Positions 49,491 through 57,477 are shown, counted from the first letter of the stretch. The stretch is DNA of 64,000 nt from JAPSGB01 sp963775185 (GCA_963775185.1 CAVZIE010000025.1:1-64000); one strand, 5' to 3'. The notes: a model not told the origin generated them from the sequence alone. Program-made: numbers and translations.

Positions 49491-50159
49491 TTACAACGCC
49501 TGCATCTGCCTGACGAGCTCCTCGCGTTCCCGTTCGCCGAGCGCCGCGTCGGTGCGCGGGTAGATGATGCTCTCTTCCTTCATGTTGTGGGCTTCGAGGA
49601 TAGCGACCACCTCGTGAAGCTGGCCGCGTGCTGCGTCGGAGTCACGAGAGTCGAGGGCGGCAGCGATCGTTCCGAGCAACTCGCGCAGTGCGTTGTGCTC
49701 CTGATTCATTACCGCGACCGGCCCGCCGACCATGCCGGTGGTCCGCTCGAACGCGGGGAAGAGCACCTGTTCCTCGGCCTGCATGTGCCGGGCAAGGCCG
49801 CACGCGAACTCGCCAAACGCCGCGCATGCGGCGTCTTGGCGGTTGGCGTCGAGATCCGCCACGAACCGAATCCAGAGACTGTCCAAGCGCGCGTGGTCGG
49901 CTTGCAGGTAGTCGTTGACCCCACGCGGCCCTGGGGCGGTTCGCTTCTGGATATGGACGCGGAACAACGCGGGACCGGCTTGCAGCACGTTCCACTCGAA
50001 CTGCCCCTGACGCTCGGTCATGAACTGGAACAGTAGAGGTTTCGGGTAGTGGTCGTTGACCAGCTCCAGGCCGTCGCCGGCGGGCAGCTCGTCGAAGCTC
50101 CGGAAGATCTCCGCGTGTCGATGGACCGGTGCGATTGAACGGACGTCTACTTGCTTCAT
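49491..50159 (-). CDS. DUF2249-hemerythrin fusion protein
   Basis: 222 residues from ATG 50159. The N-terminal DUF2249 domain (VDVRSIAPVHRHAEIFRSFD, LELVNDHYPKPLLFQFMTE, WNVLQAGPALFRVHIQK) is followed by a hemerythrin HHE domain: LQADHARLDSLWIRFV, GLARHMQAEEQVLFPAFER, NQEHNALRELL and HNMKEESIIYPRTDAAL. These supply the His/Glu ligands of a di-iron site. DUF2249 is thought to act in small-molecule or redox sensing in denitrification loci. Convergent with RIC (7 bp between stops) and divergent from the membrane gene at 50350. Confidence 0.88.
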   Translation of the reverse strand: MKQVDVRSIAPVHRHAEIFRSFDELPAGDGLELVNDHYPKPLLFQFMTERQGQFEWNVLQAGPALFRVHIQKRTAPGPRGVNDYLQADHARLDSLWIRFVADLDANRQDAACAAFGEFACGLARHMQAEEQVLFPAFERTTGMVGGPVAVMNQEHNALRELLGTIAAALDSRDSDAARGQLHEVVAILEAHNMKEESIIYPRTDAALGEREREELVRQMQAL

Positions 50160-50239
50160 GGGCCGATGCGAGCTGCACGAACTGTGCCTCGCGATGCCCC
50201 GGACCGAAGCGCCTGCTCCGGCGGCGAAGCCGTTTCTCG

Positions 50240-50258
50240 CTGTTCTGATCTGGAACAG
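50240..50258. promoter_or_regulatory. Dyad in the divergent region, same spacing as the activator's own site
   Basis: CTGTTC and GAACAG separated by 7 bp, 80 bp upstream of the DUF2249-hemerythrin ATG and 92 bp upstream of ATG 50350. It shares GTTC-N7-GAAC and an internal TCTGGAAC with the palindrome at 47776. Candidate upstream activating site for the sigma54 activator. Confidence 0.5.
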
Positions 50259-50349
50259 TCGAGGAGGGAGCGTACGCACTTTTGACGGCAATCAAACGGT
50301 GGTCCGTTCCTTGCTCAGCCGGCTGCGGTCTGTGCAAAGCGCTGCTCTC

Positions 50350-51639
50350 ATGTCGAACGCCAACCCAGCTGTCGGTCTCCTACCGGTCCGAACGCCCTTT
50401 GCGCTCGCTACGAGCGAGTCACCGCCGCTGTCACTCCCTGGGAGCTTCTTCGTCGCCGCGACCGTGTGCCTGTTGCTTGGCTCGGTTGGCCTCGTGTGGA
50501 TCGCTCCGGAGCTCGCCACTGGTGCCTTCTATGTCCCCGCCGTCATCGTGGTGACCCACCTGTTCACGCTCGGATTCATCACGCTCTCCATCTGCGGGGC
50601 GCTCTGCCAGTTCTTGCCCGTCGCGGTTGGTCGCTCGTTGCGGTGGCCAGCCCTGGCGCGATGGACCTTGCTGTTCGTCGCCGGCGGTCTGGCGCTTCTT
50701 GAAGCCGGACTCTTCACGCACGAGGCCGTCCCGCTCCGGCTCGGTGCGAGCGCGCTCGCGCTCGGGCTGGCAGCGTTCGCGATCGACGTCCTGGCTACCC
50801 TGCTCGGCGCACGGGAGCGCGACACGACGTGGTGGGCCTTGCTGGGCGCTGCGCTGTGCTTGCTGGTGACGCTGGGGTGGGGGTTCGCGCTGGCGCTGAA
50901 CCAACATGCCGGATTCATCCAGGACCGCTTCGCCGCGGTGTTCGTCCACGCGCACGTGGCGCTGTTCGGCTGGGTCGGGCTCGTGATGATCGCCGTCGCG
51001 GGACATCTCCAACCGATGTTCCTGGTCGCGCATGGCGTCTCGCGCCGGGCGGCGTCTGTTGCTGTCGGGCTGATCGTGTCCGGCGTCGCGCTCGCCGTGC
51101 TTCCGCTCGGAAAGCTCGCCGACGGCGCCGGGCTCGCGCTCATGGCGCTGGGTGTGCTCGCCTTCCTGCTGCAGTCGACACTGCACTACCAGGCACGTCA
51201 CAAGCGCCGGCTGGGGCCGGGGCTCGTGCTCGCGGCCGCCGGCCTGTGCGCGCTCGCGCTCGCGTTGGTCCTGGCGCCGTACGCGGCGTGGACTGGCTTG
51301 CTAGCACCGCGCTGGCTGTCGACCTATGTGCTGCTTGTCGTCGGCGGCATCAGTCTGTTCGTCGCCGGGCACTACTACAAGATCGTCCCGTTCCTCGTCT
51401 GGTTCCACCGCTACTCGGCGCTCGTGGGCGAGCGGCCAGTGCCCAACGTCGCCGACCTGTACTCCGAGCGTGTGGCGCGGATCGCGACGGTCGCGCTGCC
51501 CGTTGGGCTTGTCGGCATCGCTGCGGGCATGCTGGTCGGTTCCGCTCCGGGAGTCCGCGCCGCCGCGCTCGTCTTCACTGCAGGCGCGATCATCGAGTCG
51601 GCCCAGCTGGCTGCCGTCGCGGGCAGGAGCGCAGCATGA
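50350..51639 (+). CDS. Twelve-helix membrane protein, NnrS/heme-copper-like
   Basis: 429 residues with about 12 transmembrane helices. Conserved-looking His cluster in helices: VVTHLFTLGFITLSICGALC, AVFVHAHVALFGWVGLVMIA, GHLQPMFLVAHGVS and GHYYKIVPFLVWFHRYSAL, which could hold hemes. The later helices recall CcoN/NnrS proteins but lack the full cbb3 pattern, so I do not assign an enzyme. The C-terminal stop overlaps the MIP18 copy 2 start (ATGA). First gene of a plus-strand run through the cbb3 genes. Transcription may start from the region with the dyad at 50240. Confidence 0.75.
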   Translation: MSNANPAVGLLPVRTPFALATSESPPLSLPGSFFVAATVCLLLGSVGLVWIAPELATGAFYVPAVIVVTHLFTLGFITLSICGALCQFLPVAVGRSLRWPALARWTLLFVAGGLALLEAGLFTHEAVPLRLGASALALGLAAFAIDVLATLLGARERDTTWWALLGAALCLLVTLGWGFALALNQHAGFIQDRFAAVFVHAHVALFGWVGLVMIAVAGHLQPMFLVAHGVSRRAASVAVGLIVSGVALAVLPLGKLADGAGLALMALGVLAFLLQSTLHYQARHKRRLGPGLVLAAAGLCALALALVLAPYAAWTGLLAPRWLSTYVLLVVGGISLFVAGHYYKIVPFLVWFHRYSALVGERPVPNVADLYSERVARIATVALPVGLVGIAAGMLVGSAPGVRAAALVFTAGAIIESAQLAAVAGRSAA

Positions 51640-51926
51640 CCACGCCGGTGTCGGTCGACGAGATCTACGAAGCGCTCGGTCGCGTGATCGATCCGGAGCT
51701 CGGTGTGGACATCGTCACGCTCGGGCTGGTCTACGACGTGAGCTTCGTCGAGGGGAAGGTCGATGTCACGTTCACGCTCACGACCCGTGGCTGCCCGCTC
51801 GAGTACGTGATTCGTCGTGGCATCCTCGCGACGCTCACGCCACTCCCTGGCGTGAGCGAAATCGTGCCCAGGCTTGTCTGGTCGCCGCCCTGGGATCCCC
51901 GCCGCGTGAAGGACGGTGTGTTTTGA
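51636..51926 (+). CDS. MIP18/DUF59-family iron-sulfur assembly protein, copy 2
   Basis: 96 residues. Pattern ALGRVIDPELGVDIVTLGLV, then VDVTFTLTTRGCPLEYVIRR with the conserved Cys, and IVPRLVWSPPWDPRRV. Close to copy 1 at 45444, but clearly diverged. Start overlaps the preceding stop and its own stop overlaps the next TTG start, so it is tightly coupled within the operon. Probable role: Fe-S or metal-site maturation of respiratory proteins encoded next to it. Confidence 0.88.
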   Translation: MTTPVSVDEIYEALGRVIDPELGVDIVTLGLVYDVSFVEGKVDVTFTLTTRGCPLEYVIRRGILATLTPLPGVSEIVPRLVWSPPWDPRRVKDGVF

Positions 51927-52732
51927 TCGACCCGCAAGAGCGTCTGGCGTCGGTTCTCGCGCGCGACGAGCGCCTGCTCGAAGTGCTCGCCGCGACCTCC
52001 GATGCGCTGGAAATGCTGCGCGTGCCCACCGTCCGCGAAGTGATGGAGAGGGTCGTTACCGTCGCGGAGGCGGCCCGCATGGCGAATATCAGCCCCGACG
52101 AGCTGGTGTCGAGACTGGAGGCCGTGCTGGGCGGAGACGCACCCGGATCAGTCGCGCCTCGAGCCCGCGCCATCGACGCCGCGCGCAGGCCGGCGGCATT
52201 GGTGCGTGTCCTGCCGGAGCAGCTGGTGGACGTCGATGTGCGCGCGGATCTCCGGCGAGGCGTCGAGCCCTTTCACCGCATCATGAGCGCCGTCGCGGGG
52301 CTGCGCGCGGACCAGGTGCTGCGGCTTCGTGCGACGTTCGACCCTGCGCCCCTCCGGGGCGTGCTGCAGAAGCGCGGCTACGCGGCTTTCACGGAGCGGC
52401 TGGCCGACGACGACTGGCGCGTCTGGTTCTATCCCAGCGACAAGCCCCTGCCGGACGCCGCGCCCGGGCCGGAGCCCGTCCATGCGCCGCCACTCGATGA
52501 CCCGGAAGGATTCGTCGTGCTCGACGTGCGCGGGCTCGAGCCGCCCGAGCCCATGGTGCGCACCCTGGCCGCGCTGGCGAGCCTGCCGAAGGGCGGAACG
52601 CTGGCGCAGCTCAACGTGCGCGTGCCGGCGATGCTGCTGCCGAAGCTCGCCGCGCGCGGCTTTTCGTATCAAGTCCACGAGATCGCACCCGATCTCGTAA
52701 AGGTTCTGATCTTCGAGTCCACAAAGGAGTGA
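51923..52732 (+). CDS. Two-domain DUF2249 protein with DUF1858-like N-terminus
   Basis: About 269 residues. TTG 51923 overlaps the preceding stop; AAGGA lies about 10 nt upstream. N-terminal helical region RLASVLARDERLLEVLAATS then PTVREVMERVVTVAEAARMA and ISPDELVSRLEAVLG resembles DUF1858/DUF542. Two DUF2249 modules follow, around residues 90-165 (VDVRADLRRGVEPFHRIMSA, RGVLQKRGYAAFTERL) and 190-269 (FVVLDVRGLEPPEPMVRTLA, FSYQVHEIAPDLVKVLIFES). Such proteins occur with hemerythrins and cbb3/Nor genes. No catalytic residues recognised; a ligand-binding role is inferred. Confidence 0.8.
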   Translation: MIDPQERLASVLARDERLLEVLAATSDALEMLRVPTVREVMERVVTVAEAARMANISPDELVSRLEAVLGGDAPGSVAPRARAIDAARRPAALVRVLPEQLVDVDVRADLRRGVEPFHRIMSAVAGLRADQVLRLRATFDPAPLRGVLQKRGYAAFTERLADDDWRVWFYPSDKPLPDAAPGPEPVHAPPLDDPEGFVVLDVRGLEPPEPMVRTLAALASLPKGGTLAQLNVRVPAMLLPKLAARGFSYQVHEIAPDLVKVLIFESTKE

Positions 52733-52737
52733 ACAGC

Positions 52738-52977
52738 ATGAGCGAACAAGACACGAGCATGGAGCTGGACGTGCGGGTGATTCCTCCGCGGGAGAAGCAC
52801 CCCGCGATCTTCGGCACTTTCGACGGGCTGGCGCCCGGAGAGGCGTTCACACTGCTGAACGATCACGATCCGTTCCCGCTGCGTCACCAGTTCGACGCGA
52901 CGCGCGCCGGGCTCTTCGCGTGGGAGTACCTCGAACAGGGGCCGACGACCTGGCGCGTACGGATCTCCCGTCGGTAG
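52738..52977 (+). CDS. Small DUF2249 protein
   Basis: 79 residues. ATG 52738 is preferred to GTG 52729 because AAAGGAG lies eight bases upstream. A single DUF2249 domain: LDVRVIPPREKHPAIFGTFD, GEAFTLLNDHDPFPLRHQFD and WEYLEQGPTTWRVRISRR. It is very similar to the C-terminal domain of the next gene and the N-terminal domain at 49491-50159. The highly conserved LNDHDP and P-x-W-x-V/I segments suggest a common ligand. Part of the same operon; a role in NO or redox response is inferred from context. Confidence 0.85.
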   Translation: MSEQDTSMELDVRVIPPREKHPAIFGTFDGLAPGEAFTLLNDHDPFPLRHQFDATRAGLFAWEYLEQGPTTWRVRISRR

Positions 52978-52981
52978 GCGC

Positions 52982-53932
52982 ATGAAGCAAGCGTTGAGCG
53001 CGAGCGTCGACCCCGCGCGTCGGGTGGTCGATCTACTTGATGTGTGCACCGTGAGAGGGCTTCACGGGATCGAGTTGGTCAGCGATCAGGAGTGCGACCT
53101 GCCACGCGTTCTGGAGCCGCGGCAGCTCGCCGAGCTAGCCAGGCTGCTGGCGCGTCACGACTGCCCGCTGACCGGCTTGTACGTCGACGATCTGGACGAG
53201 ATCTGCAGCCTGGAGACCGCGCAACTCTCGACGGTGATCGCGGCACCTGTAGTCGCCCCCGCCGGGCGCGTGCCGCCCGGGCTGCTCGAGGACCTGGACG
53301 CACTCTACGCCGCGGCGCGGGGCCGCTTGCTCGTGAGCCACGGCACGAGCGTGCACGAAGCCGAGCTCCTGGCGCAGGCCGTCGAGAGTCGGCAGCTCAT
53401 GCATGTCGCCCTCGCCTGGGAGGTGCGCCCCTTCGACGAGGACCTGCGCGATGCGGAGCACGTGCTGGAGCGCGTCCGGGGCCATCTGCAATATGTCCGT
53501 CTGTTCGGTGGCGGCGCGGAGCAACGCCAGATGGACGGGCTTGGCGTGGGACCGCTGATCGTGGCGCTGGCTCGAGCGAGATACGCCGGCCCGCTGGTGC
53601 TGTGCCCGGGTAATCCTGGCCAGCGTCCCCTGTGGTCGCATTGGATGGAATCGTCCAAGCCGGCGGGGTGCGGTACTGCGGCGCAGCGCGCCGACCAGCG
53701 AAGCGCGCGTCGCGCGCTCGACGTGCGGAACGTGGAGCCGAAGGACCGTCTCGCGAAGATCCTTGGTGCGTACGCGGAACTTCCGCGCGGTGTTCCGCTC
53801 GAGCTCACGCTCGATCACGATCCGAGCTGCATGTACTACACGCTCGAGGCCACGCAGCCCGAGCGGGACTTCGCCTTCGACTACCTCGAACGAGGGCCGA
53901 TCGTGTGGCGAGTACAGGTCGCCAAGCGCTGA
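52982..53932 (+). CDS. TIM-barrel-like (sugar isomerase/AP-endonuclease-2 type) domain fused to DUF2249
   Basis: 316 residues, starting 4 bp after the preceding stop. Residues ~1-225 look like a degenerate xylose-isomerase-like TIM barrel (RGLHGIELVSDQECDLPRVL, CPLTGLYVDDLDEICSLE, LMHVALAWEVRPFDEDLRDA, GHLQYVRLFGGG). I cannot find the full set of metal-binding Glu/His/Asp. Residues ~245-316 are a DUF2249 domain (VRNVEPKDRLAKILGAYAEL, LELTLDHDPSCMYYTL, FDYLERGPIVWRVQVAKR). The fusion is unusual. Operon position directly before cbb3 subunit I suggests a link to respiration or NO sensing. Substrate unknown. Confidence 0.75.
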   Translation: MKQALSASVDPARRVVDLLDVCTVRGLHGIELVSDQECDLPRVLEPRQLAELARLLARHDCPLTGLYVDDLDEICSLETAQLSTVIAAPVVAPAGRVPPGLLEDLDALYAAARGRLLVSHGTSVHEAELLAQAVESRQLMHVALAWEVRPFDEDLRDAEHVLERVRGHLQYVRLFGGGAEQRQMDGLGVGPLIVALARARYAGPLVLCPGNPGQRPLWSHWMESSKPAGCGTAAQRADQRSARRALDVRNVEPKDRLAKILGAYAELPRGVPLELTLDHDPSCMYYTLEATQPERDFAFDYLERGPIVWRVQVAKR

Positions 53933-53967
53933 GCCCTGATGCTCGATCGACAACTGGGAGAAGCAGC

Positions 53968-55377
53968 ATGAGACGGCCCTTGACGGTCGCCAAAGCACCG
54001 ATCGACGAGGTGATCGACACCGACCGGCAACTGACGCGTCTCGTGTTCGGTTTCCTCGTCGGTGCCGCGTGGTGGCTCGTGTTCGGAACGCTCGTCGGCT
54101 TGTATCTGAGCCTGAAGTTCATCTGGCCCGACCTGGATGCAGTGAGCTGGCTCGGCTTCGGTCGCTTGCGACCGGTCCACACCAACACCGTATTCTGGGG
54201 CTGGGCGTCGCACGGGATGGTCGGCCTGGCGTACTACGTCGTACCGCGCACGTGTCGGCGGAAGCTCTTCAGCTATCGCCTGGGCTGGGTCGCCCTCGGC
54301 CTGATGTCCACATCGGTGGTGGTCGGCGACTTGTGCCTGGCCGCCGGGATCAACAACGGCGCGCAGGAATACCGCGAGTATGTGTGGCCCGCGATCGCTC
54401 TCTTCGCCGCGAGCCTCGCGCTCACGCTCTACAATTTCTACATGACCGTCGCGCGTCGCAGCACGCACGAGATCTACATCTCCAACTGGTACGTGATCGC
54501 CGCGTTGATCTGGACCTTGACGCTCGTGACCATCGCGTATCTGCCCTTCTACCAGCACGGTCTCGGGGAGACGGCGATCCAGGGCTACTACATGCACCAG
54601 GGCGTCGGCATGTGGTTTACGCCGATGGTGCTCGGGCTCACGTACTACTTCCTGCCCAAGCTGCTGAACAAGCCCATCTATTCGTACTCGCTCGGCGTCC
54701 TGGCGTTCTGGACGCAGATGCTCTTCTACACGATGATCGGCTCGCACCACTTCCTGTACAGCCCGCTACCCTGGTGGCTGCAGACCGTGGCTGTGCTGTT
54801 CAGCGTGGGCATGATCGTGCCGGTGGTTGCCGGCACCGCGAACTTCCTGCTCACGATGCGCGGGAGTCGTCACGCGATCGGTAGCAGCTACGCGGTGCCA
54901 TTCCTGCTGGTCGGTGTCGTCTACTACTTCGTGGGATCGATGCAGGGCACTTTCGAGGCGCTGCGCTCGTTGAACCTGCTTTGGCACTTCAACAACTACA
55001 CGGTCGGTCACTCGCACATCACGATGTACGGGTTCGTGTCATTCTTGATCTGGGGCGGCGCGTACGGTCTCTTGCCACGGCTGTCCGGGCGTGAAGCGCC
55101 GCAACTGTCGATTGGGATCCACTTCTGGCTCGCCTTCATGGGACTGCTCATCTACGGCGTGTCGCTCAGCATCGGCGGGACGCTCCAGGGCTTGAGCTGG
55201 AAGCACGGCGAGCCGTTCGAGAGCTCGGTGGTGCTGATGGCGCCGTACTGGCTCTGGCGGGCGATCGGCGGGACCCTGATGTTCACCTCGCACCTGCTCT
55301 TCGCGTTCAACGTGTGGCGCATGCTGCCCGCTCGCGCGGCAGCGCCGGCCGCGCTGGAGGTGCCCGGTGCTGCGTGA
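53968..55377 (+). CDS. ccoN: cbb3-type cytochrome oxidase subunit I
   Basis: 469 residues, ~12 transmembrane helices; catalytic subunit of the high-affinity terminal oxidase in the inner membrane. Heme and CuB ligands are in place: H71 (RPVHTNTVFWGWASHG), H210 (YYMHQGVGMW), H260 and H261 (GSHHFLY), H348 and H350 (TVGHSHITMYGF). Tyr254 lies six residues before the His-His pair, as the cross-linked Tyr of CcoN does; NO reductases lack it, which favours oxygen reduction. ATG 53968 has GGGAG upstream. The next gene starts inside its 3' end (10-bp overlap). Confidence 0.9.
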   Translation: MRRPLTVAKAPIDEVIDTDRQLTRLVFGFLVGAAWWLVFGTLVGLYLSLKFIWPDLDAVSWLGFGRLRPVHTNTVFWGWASHGMVGLAYYVVPRTCRRKLFSYRLGWVALGLMSTSVVVGDLCLAAGINNGAQEYREYVWPAIALFAASLALTLYNFYMTVARRSTHEIYISNWYVIAALIWTLTLVTIAYLPFYQHGLGETAIQGYYMHQGVGMWFTPMVLGLTYYFLPKLLNKPIYSYSLGVLAFWTQMLFYTMIGSHHFLYSPLPWWLQTVAVLFSVGMIVPVVAGTANFLLTMRGSRHAIGSSYAVPFLLVGVVYYFVGSMQGTFEALRSLNLLWHFNNYTVGHSHITMYGFVSFLIWGGAYGLLPRLSGREAPQLSIGIHFWLAFMGLLIYGVSLSIGGTLQGLSWKHGEPFESSVVLMAPYWLWRAIGGTLMFTSHLLFAFNVWRMLPARAAAPAALEVPGAA

Positions 55378-56332
55378 CTTCTACGAGCGACCGGCGCTGC
55401 TCTTCGGTACGGTGTTCCTGGGATTTCTTGGCCTGAGCATGCTGGTCGCGGTCGGCCCCGCCATCGACGTGCAGTCGAAGTACAAACCGCTTCAAGGCTC
55501 GAAGCCGCTCACTGCGGCGGAGCGGCGTGGCCTCGGGGTCTACGTCGCGGAGGGCTGTCCTGTGTGTCACACGCAACAGGTGCGCCCCCTTCCGATCGAC
55601 GCGGTGTGGGGGCGTCCCACGGTGGCGGCCGACTACGCGCGCCTCGGGCCCATGTCGTGGTTGCAGCAGACGCCCGGCGTGCTCGGCTCGGAGCGCACCG
55701 GCCCCGACCTGTCGAACATCGGCAAGCGGCAACCGAGCGAGACCTGGCAGCTCATCCACCTCTACAATCCGCGCGCCGTCACGCCGTGGTCGGTGATGCC
55801 GCGGTTCCATGGCTTGTTCGAGGTCGCTCTGCACCCGTCACCGACGGCGACCCAGGTGCCCGTGCCGCCGGCCTTCGCACCGGCGCACGGCAAGGTCGTG
55901 GCAACGGGGGCCGCGCTAGACCTCGTGCAGTACCTGCTCTCGCTGCAGCAGGTCCCCCTGGGCGGAGCACCTGTTGTGTCCGCGCCGGGCAGCTCTGGAG
56001 ACCAGGGTGAGCAGCTCTACGCTGCCAATTGCGCGGGGTGCCATCAAGCCACCGGCGCCGGTGTCGCGGCGACGTTCCCGCCGCTCGCCGGCGACGCGAT
56101 CGTCAACGCCGCGGACCCGAGCGGGCACATTTCCACCGTGCTCCACGGTGCGCACGGACGCGTGATCGGCGGCGTTGCCTACGCGGTGGCGATGCCGCCG
56201 TTCGCCGCCGTGCTAGACGACCAGCAGATCGCGGCCATCATCAACCACGAGCGCTCGAGCTGGGGCAACCACGCACCTCCGGTCACCGCGGAGCAGGTCG
56301 CCAAGCAGCGCAAGGAGCAGAAGTCGCCATGA
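55367..56332 (+). CDS. Di-heme cytochrome: fused CcoO-like and CcoP-like cytochrome c subunit
   Basis: 321 residues from GTG 55367, which overlaps the ccoN stop. N-terminal helix (LLFGTVFLGFLGLSMLVAVG), then CcoO-type heme site CPVCHTQQVRP (residues 64-68), followed by WGRPTVAADYARLGPMSWLQ and RTGPDLSNIGKR. A second class I cytochrome c domain carries CAGCHQATGAG (222-226) with the Met ligand probably in VAMPPFAAVL. In standard cbb3 oxidases CcoO and CcoP are separate; here one polypeptide seems to combine the mono-heme CcoO with one CcoP-like heme. It passes electrons to CcoN from the periplasm. Confidence 0.85.
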   Translation: MLRDFYERPALLFGTVFLGFLGLSMLVAVGPAIDVQSKYKPLQGSKPLTAAERRGLGVYVAEGCPVCHTQQVRPLPIDAVWGRPTVAADYARLGPMSWLQQTPGVLGSERTGPDLSNIGKRQPSETWQLIHLYNPRAVTPWSVMPRFHGLFEVALHPSPTATQVPVPPAFAPAHGKVVATGAALDLVQYLLSLQQVPLGGAPVVSAPGSSGDQGEQLYAANCAGCHQATGAGVAATFPPLAGDAIVNAADPSGHISTVLHGAHGRVIGGVAYAVAMPPFAAVLDDQQIAAIINHERSSWGNHAPPVTAEQVAKQRKEQKSP

Positions 56333-56547
56333 GCCTGTGTCCGAACTGCACCGTGACGAATCCCGCCGCACACTCCAGCATGCCCAGCGGCCCGTGGGAG
56401 ATCGGCGTCGTCGCCGTCGGGCTGGTGATCGTCGTGCTGTCGCTGGTCGTCGCCGTGAAGCTGCTGCTCCGACCGGGCGAACGTTCGCCGGACCACATCA
56501 AGCGAACCGTGCTGGACGATTCGGGACCGCGACCTCGAGAGGCATGA
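56329..56547 (+). CDS. Small single-helix membrane protein with CPNC motif
   Basis: 72 residues. ATG 56329 overlaps the previous stop. N-terminal SLCPNCTVTNPAA has a Cys pair, followed by one transmembrane helix (VVAVGLVIVVLSLVVAVKLLL) and a charged tail (RSPDHIKRTVLDDSGPRP). Size and place are like CcoQ or CcoH accessory proteins, but no sequence match is seen. The Cys pair could bind metal. Probably a structural or assembly component of the oxidase. Confidence 0.7.
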   Translation: MSLCPNCTVTNPAAHSSMPSGPWEIGVVAVGLVIVVLSLVVAVKLLLRPGERSPDHIKRTVLDDSGPRPREA

Positions 56548-56550
56548 TCG

Positions 56551-57033
56551 ATGACCGACCTTGTCGATTGTGTCGTTGCCTATCTCGACGACTCGGAGAC
56601 ACCGCTGCTCAGCGAACAAGCGCCCGTCGGTTTGAACATCGACACACGCCAGCTCGAGGACGGCGAGCACGAGCTCAGGATCGAGGCGTGGGACCAGCGC
56701 GGCCAGAAGGGCGTCGAGCTGGTGAAGTTCACGGTGCGCAACGGGCCGGCCATCACGGTGCGCGGGCTCGCGACGGGCGACGTCGTCGAAGGCCGGCTCG
56801 CGCTGGTGGTCCATGCGTTCGCCGGCGGCGGCGAGGAGAACTGGGAGCCGGCCCAGGCGGAGACGCCCGCGCCGGTGCCCACGTGGGCGTGGATCGTGCT
56901 CATCAGCATCGTGGCGTGGGCGATGTACTACGTGGTCGCGTTCTGGCAGCCGGAGAAGGACGTCGCCGACTCGCCGACGTACCGGCTGTCGCAGGTCGTG
57001 CGTGCAAGTGCTTGCGGTGGTGCCGGGAGCTGA
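56551..57033 (+). CDS. Ig-like domain membrane protein of the oxidase operon
   Basis: 160 residues, starting 3 bp after the previous stop. Residues ~1-85 are beta-rich and Ig-like (NIDTRQLEDGEHELRIEAWD, GVELVKFTVRNGPAITVRGL). A linker with Pro leads to one transmembrane helix (WAWIVLISIVAWAMYYVVAF) and a short tail. I know no name for it. Its position at the end of the cbb3 run suggests an accessory subunit or a periplasmic-side domain near the oxidase. The unrelated-looking last ten residues (VRASACGGAGS) may be a neutral extension. Confidence 0.7.
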   Translation: MTDLVDCVVAYLDDSETPLLSEQAPVGLNIDTRQLEDGEHELRIEAWDQRGQKGVELVKFTVRNGPAITVRGLATGDVVEGRLALVVHAFAGGGEENWEPAQAETPAPVPTWAWIVLISIVAWAMYYVVAFWQPEKDVADSPTYRLSQVVRASACGGAGS

Positions 57034-57078
57034 TCCGCGGCGCCCGCCAGCGCGCGCGGCACCTTCATTGATGGTTTC

Positions 57079-57133
57079 CTGCCGGTCCGGCGCGGAAGCG
57101 GTCGCCGCGGCGTTTCCGCGCCGGACCGGCAAG
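57079..57133. repeat. REPIN: inverted REP pair in the 400-bp gap after the cbb3 operon
   Basis: CTGCCGGTCCGGCGCGGAAG and TTTCCGCGCCGGACCGGCAA face each other with a short centre (CGGTCGCCGCGGCG), a full REPIN hairpin. The rest of 57034-57435 holds no gene I can support. It may form or lie near the transcription end of the oxidase operon. Confidence 0.85.
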
Positions 57134-57453
57134 CATGCCTTCTCCCTGCTCCCCGCAGTCCTTGATTACCGCGAGAAACGAAGCGCCGCCACGATCCGTC
57201 ATGAGCCGGAGCATGCGTTCGATCGCTTCGGCACCGGCCGAGCGCGGGAGCACGCACTGGTATTGCGTGACGCCCTGCCGGCGCGGACACGCCGGTCGAT
57301 GAGCTGGTGTACCCGCGGCTCGGTCGTGACGGGGTGGACTTCGAGCGGGTCTACGCCACGCGCACAGGCTGAAGGGCGAGCGCTCCGGTCGATATCCGGG
57401 CCGCCGGCCAGGTTGAAATTGCCACGTGGGCACTAATGTCGGGCGCAATCTGT

Positions 57454-57468
57454 TGGGAGCCCATACAA
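57454..57468 (+). promoter_or_regulatory. Shared 15-bp motif TGGGAnCCCATACAA at the HPP gene (also 62827-62841 at the ClC gene)
   Basis: TGGGAGCCCATACAA at 57454 and TGGGACCCCATACAA at 62827 differ at one base. TACAAT at 57464-57469 resembles a -10 box, 9 bp before ATG 57478. A partial dyad TGGG/CCCA is present. Candidate promoter or operator common to two anion-transport-type genes. Confidence 0.45.
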
Positions 57469-57477
57469 TGGGTCGAC

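Noticed and set aside
53968..55377. Nitric oxide reductase catalytic subunit
   Set aside because: The Tyr typical of cbb3 oxidases is present six residues before the His-His pair, and the partner has CcoO/CcoP-type heme domains. I keep the oxidase call, though phylogeny would settle it.
56877..56888. Another CACGTG palindrome as operator
   Set aside because: It lies inside a coding sequence and encodes Val-Pro-Thr-Trp-Ala-Trp, so it is probably chance.
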